Positions 58,479 through 64,000 of a stretch of DNA of 64,000 nucleotides are shown one piece after another (positions within the stretch are counted from its first letter, which is position 1; every line of letters starts with the position of its first letter). A model generated the notes under the pieces. The model was not told the origin of the DNA and did no database searches. It saw nothing but the letters and a program-made list of their open reading frames with translations. A program made the position numbers and the translations under genes. The stretch is from Bacteroidales bacterium UBA7569 (GTDB taxonomy: Bacteria > Bacteroidota > Bacteroidia > Bacteroidales > Paludibacteraceae), in contig DLLF01000036.1 in NCBI GenBank assembly GCA_002477945.1, forward strand, positions 101,534-165,533, in the 5' to 3' direction.

Positions 58479-61088
58479 ATGGCACAATCATCTCAAAACG
58501 AAACGCCCATGATGCGGCAGTTCCGCAATATAAAGGAACAATACCCCGACGCCTTGCTTCTTTTCCGTTGTGGCGATTTCTATGAGACCTATTGCGAAGA
58601 TGCCGTGCGGGCTTCCAAAGTACTCAGCATTACTCTTACACACCGTAATAATGGTGGAAGTTCCGCTGCAACCATTGAAATGGCTGGTTTTCCGTATCAT
58701 GCTTTGGATGTCTATCTTCCTAAATTGGTGCGTGCAGGTTTTCGTGTCGCTATTTGCGACCAGTTGGAAGACCCTAAGATGACCAAAAAATTGGTAAAAA
58801 GAGGAGTCACAGAGTTGGTTACTCCCGGTGTCTCTTATTCCGATACAACGCTCCCTCAAAAGGAAAACAACTATGTCTCCTGTGTCTATTTCGGAAAAGA
58901 GGTCATTGGTGTCTCTTTCTTGGATATATCTACGGGCGAATTCTTTGTGGCGGAAGGCTCTCGCGATTATGTGGATAAACTGATTACCAATTTCGCCCCG
59001 AAAGAGATTCTCTACGAACGAGGGAAAAAGGAACTTTTCCGTCTGTCTTTCGGAACGAAGTGGTTCACTTTTGAATTGGAGGATTGGATCTTCACGGAAG
59101 AATCGGCTCTCGATCGCCTGAAAAAACAATTCGAAGTGAGAGACCTTAAAGGTTTGGGTGTGCAGCATCTTCAGGTCGGAATCATTGCTGCGGGGGCTAT
59201 TCTCTATTATTTGGACATGACGCAGCATTTGCAGACTGCCCACATCCGTCATCTGAGTCGGATAGAAGAAAAATATGTCTGGTTGGATCGCTTCACGGTG
59301 CGCAACTTGGAATTGTATGCCGAGCAGAATGATGCTGTCGGATTGTTTGATATTCTGGATTCTACCAAGTCGCCTATGGGGGCGCGCTTGCTGCATAGAT
59401 GGTTGTCTTTCCCATTGAAAGATGTCGAAGCCATACGTTCTCGGCAGGAAGTGGTGGAATGGATGTTCCGTAACCCTGTCGAACGAACCCAATTAAGAGA
59501 ACTCCTATCTTCTGTACACGACATGGAACGTTTAGCGGGTAAAATTGCTACTCGGAGAATCCTTCCTCGCGATCTGTTGCAGGTTTACTATGCACTTTGT
59601 GCCGTAGAACCGATCAAACAGATGGCGTCCGGTAGCGATGTGCGTAGTTTTGCCGACTTGGGAGAAAAGTTGCTGTTGTGTACTGAAACGAAAGACCTTA
59701 TACATAACAAAATTAGCGAAAATGCACCATCTCTCTTGAGCAAACCAGGCTATATCCGTGAGGGTGTGGATGCCGAGTTGGACGAATTGCGCTCCATCGG
59801 GCAGAATGGCAAAGAATGGCTGGTGCGTATTCAACAGCGCGAAGCCGAAAAAACGGGTATCCAAAGTCTCCGTGTAGGCTACAATAACGTGTTTGGTTAC
59901 TATCTGGAAGTCCGCAACACCTATAAACACCTCGTCCCACCGGATTGGATTCGCAAGCAGACATTGGCGCAAGCAGAACGCTATATCACGGAAGAACTCA
60001 AAGAGTATGAGGAGAAAATCTTGGGTGCTGAGGGCAATATCGCAATCATAGAGACTCGTATCTATAATGAATTGCTGGATTCTCTTTCCGCTTCTGTCAA
60101 CGATCTTATGCAAGACGCCCATCTCCTTGCACAGATAGATTGTCTCTCTTCCTTTGCTGATGTGGCGGAACGGTATAAGTATGTCTGTCCTGTTGTGGAC
60201 GAGGGTCTCGAAATTGACATTCGCGAGGGACGCCACCCCGTCATAGAACGGTGTATGCCTATCGGGGAACAGTATATTTCCAACAATATCCGTTTGGACA
60301 ACAACTCGCAGCAGATTATTATCATCACCGGACCCAATATGGCTGGTAAGTCTGCATTGCTCAGGCAGACAGCACTCATTGTTCTCATGGCGCAAATAGG
60401 CAGTTTTGTGCCGGCGGAAAGTGCCAAAATCGGAATAGTGGACAAGATCTTCACGCGTGTGGGGGCAAACGATAATATCACTTCGGGGGAATCCACATTT
60501 ATGGTCGAAATGAACGAAGCATCAACCATCCTGAACAATCTCTCCGAGCGCAGCCTTGTTCTTTTCGATGAACTCGGACGCGGTACAAGTACGTACGATG
60601 GTATTAGCATCGCATGGGCTATTGTGGAATATATTCATGAGTTTCAAGGACGTCCTAAGACGCTCTTTGCTACCCACTACCACGAACTCAATGAGATGGA
60701 GAAGAACTATACACGTATCCATAACTACAATGTGTCTGTTAAAGAGGTGAAAGATAAAATCATCTTCCTTCGCAAATTGGTTCCTGGTGGCTCTCTCCAT
60801 AGTTTCGGTATTCATGTGGCAAAGATGGCGGGTATGCCGGCTTCCATTGTACATCGGGCGGAGCAGGTGCTTCATGAATTGGAAGATTCTCAGTCCGAGA
60901 GCCTGAATAAGCAAGTGGCGGCTGTCGGGCAAGGAAAAGATAATGTCCAACTGAGTTTCTTTCAGTTGGACGATCCCGTTTTGGAACAGGTCCGCAATGA
61001 GATTATATCAATGGACATCAATGCCCTGACGCCTCTGGAAGCACTCAATAAACTGAATGAGATAAAGAAAATTGTTACTGGGAAGTAA
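58479..61088 (+). CDS. mutS: DNA mismatch repair protein MutS
   Basis: Recognises base mismatches and starts repair. 869 residues, normal for MutS1. The mismatch-contact motif Phe-x-Glu is in CGDFYETY; the ATPase has Walker A TGPNMAGKSALLRQ, the block TSGESTFMVEMNEAS, Walker B LVLFDELGRGTSTYDG and the His of FATHYHELNEME. C-terminal residues (LSFFQLDDPVLEQVRNEI) form the usual dimerisation region. It ends the operon and stops 6 nt before the convergent nadD gene; no terminator separates them. Confidence 0.97.
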   Translation: MAQSSQNETPMMRQFRNIKEQYPDALLLFRCGDFYETYCEDAVRASKVLSITLTHRNNGGSSAATIEMAGFPYHALDVYLPKLVRAGFRVAICDQLEDPKMTKKLVKRGVTELVTPGVSYSDTTLPQKENNYVSCVYFGKEVIGVSFLDISTGEFFVAEGSRDYVDKLITNFAPKEILYERGKKELFRLSFGTKWFTFELEDWIFTEESALDRLKKQFEVRDLKGLGVQHLQVGIIAAGAILYYLDMTQHLQTAHIRHLSRIEEKYVWLDRFTVRNLELYAEQNDAVGLFDILDSTKSPMGARLLHRWLSFPLKDVEAIRSRQEVVEWMFRNPVERTQLRELLSSVHDMERLAGKIATRRILPRDLLQVYYALCAVEPIKQMASGSDVRSFADLGEKLLLCTETKDLIHNKISENAPSLLSKPGYIREGVDAELDELRSIGQNGKEWLVRIQQREAEKTGIQSLRVGYNNVFGYYLEVRNTYKHLVPPDWIRKQTLAQAERYITEELKEYEEKILGAEGNIAIIETRIYNELLDSLSASVNDLMQDAHLLAQIDCLSSFADVAERYKYVCPVVDEGLEIDIREGRHPVIERCMPIGEQYISNNIRLDNNSQQIIIITGPNMAGKSALLRQTALIVLMAQIGSFVPAESAKIGIVDKIFTRVGANDNITSGESTFMVEMNEASTILNNLSERSLVLFDELGRGTSTYDGISIAWAIVEYIHEFQGRPKTLFATHYHELNEMEKNYTRIHNYNVSVKEVKDKIIFLRKLVPGGSLHSFGIHVAKMAGMPASIVHRAEQVLHELEDSQSESLNKQVAAVGQGKDNVQLSFFQLDDPVLEQVRNEIISMDINALTPLEALNKLNEIKKIVTGK

Positions 61089-61094
61089 CTTCAT

Positions 61095-61673
61095 CTAATC
61101 CCTGTAAGCCTTTTTTACTTCGCTGTAAATCGACTGCGGAATCCACTCTTGCATGTCTTTTCCTTGTCTGATCCCTTGTCTTATTTCCGTCGAAGAAATA
61201 GGGTGCAACGGGGCATCGGGCAGGAATGTTACGGCAGGGTATTCTCTTTGTAATTGTTCCGTTTCCTCCCCCTTGCGGGGATAAACAATCAACGCATAGT
61301 CTTTCAGTATGGTCTCCCAGTCTTTCCATTTCCGGAAAATAGCAAGATTATCTGCTCCGATAATCAGCGAAAAACGGTGTTCTGGATAAGTTCTCTGGAG
61401 TGCTTGCAGTGTGTTGATGGTGTAGGATGGGGTGGGTAAGGTGAATTCAAAATCGGATGCAATCAGCCCTTTGTGTCCTTGCAATGCTGTCTTAACCCAC
61501 TGAAAACGTGTTGCCTGCCCAATCAGTTCCTTTTCGCTTTTCAGTGGGTTGTTTGGAGAAACAATAAACCATACCTCTTCAAGAGATGTAGCCTGCAGTA
61601 TGTATTCTGCCAACTGGATATGACCTGTGTGGATTGGATTGAAAGAACCTCCGTATATACCTGTTTGCACCAT
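61095..61673 (-). CDS. nadD: Nicotinate-nucleotide adenylyltransferase
   Basis: Transfers AMP to nicotinate mononucleotide in NAD synthesis. 192 residues. The nucleotidyltransferase motif is GIYGGSFNPIHTGHIQLAEY, and the C-terminal SSTEIRQGIRQGK holds the second signature. The block FSLIIGADNLAIFRKWKDW matches the family. It follows gmk on the minus strand after a 208-nt gap that contains a repeat, so it may or may not share the yicC-gmk transcript. Confidence 0.95.
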   Translation of the reverse strand: MVQTGIYGGSFNPIHTGHIQLAEYILQATSLEEVWFIVSPNNPLKSEKELIGQATRFQWVKTALQGHKGLIASDFEFTLPTPSYTINTLQALQRTYPEHRFSLIIGADNLAIFRKWKDWETILKDYALIVYPRKGEETEQLQREYPAVTFLPDAPLHPISSTEIRQGIRQGKDMQEWIPQSIYSEVKKAYRD

Positions 61674-61778
61674 ACTATCTATTGTGTTCTGTCAATACTT
61701 GCTGAATGTTCCGGAAACAATCTTGCAGAGTCCCTGTTTTGTCCGTATGAACTTCGTTCCGACTCTTTTGGGTTTAGC

Positions 61779-61819
61779 CGGCCTCGTCGGGACCTGGACG
61801 AGACCTGAACGAGAGATTA
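61779..61819. repeat. Divergent copy of the 11-bp repeat
   Basis: CCTCGTCGGGACCTGGACGA and GACCTGAACGAGAGATT. It resembles the ends of the copies at 39004-39044 and 51881-51921 but is more diverged. It lies in the gap between gmk and nadD. Confidence 0.5.
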
Positions 61820-61881
61820 AGTCGTTCCTGGCAAAATCCCGCTGCATGGTCGCCGGTTCAAGAATGACTCGGAAAAAAATC

Positions 61882-62445
61882 TTATTTTGCTTCTCCTAAG
61901 AATGTATTAACCACCTCATCTAACTTCTGCTCTGCTTTTTGCAGGTCATCGTTCACTATCACCACGTCAAACTGCGACTTGTAGGTCAGTTCCTCGGCGG
62001 CTTTGGCAAGGCGTTCCTCAATCTTCTCCGGACTATCCGTAGCCCTGCCCACGAGTCTGCGCCGCAACTCTTCCACGCTTGGCGGTGCCACAAAGATAGA
62101 CAACGCCTTGTCTCCGAACAGCCGCTTGAGGTTTGCCCCGCCTTTCACGTCCACATCGAAGATGACATGGTGATGCTTTGCCTCAATGCGCTCAATCTCC
62201 GACCGCAATGTGCCGTAGTAGGTGCCGCTGTACACCTGTTGCCATTCCACAAGTTTGTCTTCGCGTATCAGTTGCTCAAACTTCTGGTTACTAATAAAAT
62301 AGTACTCTCTCCCGTTTACTTCCTGCCCGCGCGGTGCACGGGTAGTTACGCTAATCGAGAACTCCAAATCATCTCTTTTCTTCAGCAGATAGTTCACCAA
62401 CGTACTCTTCCCGCTCCCGCTCGGCGCACCAAATATAAGAATCAT
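61882..62445 (-). CDS. gmk: Guanylate kinase
   Basis: Phosphorylates GMP to GDP. 187 residues. P-loop GAPSGSGKST at 6-15; GMP-binding blocks EFSISVTTRAPRGQEVNGRE and YGTLRSEIE; lid VGRATDSPEKIEERL. It follows yicC by 9 nt on the minus strand, an arrangement common in Bacteroidetes and other bacteria. Confidence 0.96.
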   Translation of the reverse strand: MILIFGAPSGSGKSTLVNYLLKKRDDLEFSISVTTRAPRGQEVNGREYYFISNQKFEQLIREDKLVEWQQVYSGTYYGTLRSEIERIEAKHHHVIFDVDVKGGANLKRLFGDKALSIFVAPPSVEELRRRLVGRATDSPEKIEERLAKAAEELTYKSQFDVVIVNDDLQKAEQKLDEVVNTFLGEAK

Positions 62446-62454
62446 ACCCCTTAT

Positions 62455-63375
62455 TTATAACACGTTTAGGACTTGTTCCTTGATTTGCTCCAAGATATCC
62501 TTCATCTTCACCACGATAATCTGCATCTCGCTCTGGTTGCTTTTGCTGCCGAGGGTATTGATTTCCCGACCCATCTCTTGTGCGATGAAACCGAGTTTCT
62601 TACCCACGCCCGCACCCTCGCAGTCCATTGTCTCACGGAAATAGCGCAGGTGGTTGGTCAGACGCACTTTCTCTTCCGTAATGTCCAGTTTCTCAAGGTA
62701 ATATATCATCTCTTGTTCCAGCCGGTTTTGGTCAATGGATTGCTTGGTCTGCGCACCCAGTTTGTCAAGGTTTGCCTCGAGATGCTGCCGTATTTTCTCA
62801 ATGCGCCCCTTCTCGAAAGGCTCCACTTCCGCCAGCAGTGCCTGAATGCCGTCCAATTTCTCCATGAACATCCGTTGCAGCGCGGCACCCTCTTGCACAC
62901 GGAATGCCGTAAACGCCTCAATTGCCTGATTGATAGTGCCTAACACGATATGCCAATCGTCATCGCTTATCGTGCTGCCCTCCGACGGCTTCATCACATC
63001 GGGTATGCGCATGATAGTGTCAGTCAAGCCTGTGTTGTCCGTGATGCCGAGTTCCTTGTGCAATGCCGTCAGTTCGCGGTAGTAGTAGGCAAACGCCTCA
63101 TGGTTGATGGGCGTAAACGTGCTGTCCTCACGCGCCGTGCTGCTGTCCGTGGACGCTTGGTAATAGATGTTCAAATCCACCTTGCCACGCTCCAAACGTT
63201 GTCCGATAAGGCTGCGTATCTCCAACTCTTTGTCTTTCAACTGCGGTGCGATACGTACACTAAGGTCCATCGACTTGGAGTTGAGACTACGTATCTCCAC
63301 TACCAATTTCTTGTCGCTATCCGTAGATAATGTTTGGCTTTCGGCTTTGCCATAACCGGTCATCGACTGTATCAT
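62455..63375 (-). CDS. YicC family protein
   Basis: 306 residues. The characteristic N terminus MIQSMTGYGKAESQ and the C-terminal block GKKLGFIAQEMGREINTLGS mark the YicC family, members of which are reported to be endoribonucleases acting on small RNAs. Other marks: EIRSLNSKSMDLSVRIAPQL and RLEQEMIYYLEKLDITEE. Cytoplasmic. First gene of the yicC-gmk pair; no clear promoter was found in the 115-nt gap before it. Confidence 0.93.
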   Translation of the reverse strand: MIQSMTGYGKAESQTLSTDSDKKLVVEIRSLNSKSMDLSVRIAPQLKDKELEIRSLIGQRLERGKVDLNIYYQASTDSSTAREDSTFTPINHEAFAYYYRELTALHKELGITDNTGLTDTIMRIPDVMKPSEGSTISDDDWHIVLGTINQAIEAFTAFRVQEGAALQRMFMEKLDGIQALLAEVEPFEKGRIEKIRQHLEANLDKLGAQTKQSIDQNRLEQEMIYYLEKLDITEEKVRLTNHLRYFRETMDCEGAGVGKKLGFIAQEMGREINTLGSKSNQSEMQIIVVKMKDILEQIKEQVLNVL

Positions 63376-63490
63376 CTTTGCTATTTATTCTATATGCTTA
63401 CTCTATTCTGTCCCCATTATCTCGGCACACATACGACACCAGATACAATGGGAATAATTAATGGTCAATTACACGATAATTATATGTTCC

Positions 63491-63934
63491 TTATATATTC
63501 TTCTTCAGTTGCACATTCTGTTTGAATGTCTGTTCGCCTTGGTCGAAAGCCGATGCGCCCTCTTGCCACGGCACTTCTATTTGGGTGGAGTCAGCCTTGT
63601 ACTCACCGCTTGGGTCTGTCACCACAATATTCAGTCTGTCAGCAGGATAGCCCGTGTAGTCCGCCGCGTACCGTCCCTTGCAGTCTGTGCGAAGGGTGTC
63701 GGTGATTGGGTAATTCTTATAGCCTTTCACCACCACCTGCACACCTTGCAATGGCTTATGCCTTTCGTTGGTCACCGTCCCCGACACCTTATAGGTAGCG
63801 GTCGGCACCCCATACAAACAGACAACCTGATTCTCCACTGCCACTGCCCGTTTGCTTCCGCACCCGAACAATGCCAACACTGCCCCGAGTATTATATTGA
63901 ATTGTGTTAATAATCTTAATTTAAATCTGTTCAT
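63491..63934 (-). CDS. Putative radical-SAM-associated lipoprotein
   Basis: 147 residues. N-terminal signal with lipobox ALFGC (Cys near residue 25). A motif CLYGVPTATYKVSGTV opens a carboxypeptidase-regulatory-like beta-sandwich (NERHKPLQGVQVVVKGYKNY, DTLRTDCKGRYAADYTGYPA). The length, the YGxPxAxY motif and the KVSGTVTN block resemble the Bacteroidetes lipoproteins that sit next to a radical SAM/SPASM gene; if so, the partner should lie just beyond the right edge of the window (upstream on the minus strand). No partner gene lies on the inner side. Confidence 0.6.
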   Translation of the reverse strand: MNRFKLRLLTQFNIILGAVLALFGCGSKRAVAVENQVVCLYGVPTATYKVSGTVTNERHKPLQGVQVVVKGYKNYPITDTLRTDCKGRYAADYTGYPADRLNIVVTDPSGEYKADSTQIEVPWQEGASAFDQGEQTFKQNVQLKKNI

Positions 63935-64000
63935 ATCTCAATCTATTGTAATCATTTTCCGATACAAAATTTTGTCTCGGACGGTTTGTTTGTTGTGTGT

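Overview
The window reads as a chromosomal segment of a Bacteroidales bacterium, most likely from the Prevotellaceae side of the order. The evidence is SusC/SusD pairs, DUF4250, DUF4494 and DUF4105 proteins, Bacteroidetes-type promoters (TTG or TTTG, about 20 bp, then TAnnTTTG) and a type A type IX secretion (T9SS) sorting domain. T9SS is absent from Bacteroides proper. No transposase, integrase, phage gene or CRISPR array was found.

Layout. 1-3650: repeat-rich left edge, DUF4250 protein, recA and an FAD-dependent dehydrogenase. 3830-13560 (minus strand): a small pectin utilisation locus (susC, susD, PL1 pectate lyase, GH28 polygalacturonase) followed by a separately promoted secreted protein. 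14249-20877: topB (plus), convergent with tyrS, a Wza-like lipoprotein and a Wzc-like tyrosine kinase (minus). 20878-22104: 1.2 kb without a recognisable gene, full of short repeats and holding one orphan promoter. 22105-32498: a cell-surface cluster made of a 2242-residue T9SS protein, a membrane-tailed Ser-rich protein, a small InlB-repeat protein and an M6 metalloprotease. 32922-38770: a lipoprotein, then a TolC/HlyD/two-permease exporter with no ATPase gene. 39067-43565: Dabb protein, ferritin, pdxJ, an ExbB/ExbD/TonB-type energy module and a DJ-1 protein. 44130-44202: tRNA-Lys. 44361-51720: prfB, a C1 peptidase, a radical SAM protein and dnaE. 52211-61088: a DUF4105/phosphatase-like fusion, DUF4494, YggS, a TonB-dependent receptor and mutS, tightly packed. 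61095-63934 (minus): a lipoprotein, yicC, gmk and nadD.

How the genes work together. In the pectin locus, SusC/SusD would import oligogalacturonides released by the PL1 and GH28 enzymes. The ExbB/ExbD/TonB-like module could supply energy to such receptors. The surface cluster shares InlB-like repeats across three proteins, which suggests one functional unit displayed or secreted together.

The least expected features are: (i) a single polypeptide joining DUF4105, a membrane domain and an alkaline-phosphatase-like domain that appears to lack its metal and nucleophile residues; (ii) an exporter operon without an ATPase in which every intergenic gap carries a different simple repeat; (iii) several families of dispersed intergenic repeats; (iv) topB and pdxJ promoters placed so close to the start codon that the mRNAs should be leaderless; (v) a C1 peptidase translationally coupled to a radical SAM protein. 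All functional calls rest on reading motifs in the translated sequence; no database search was run.
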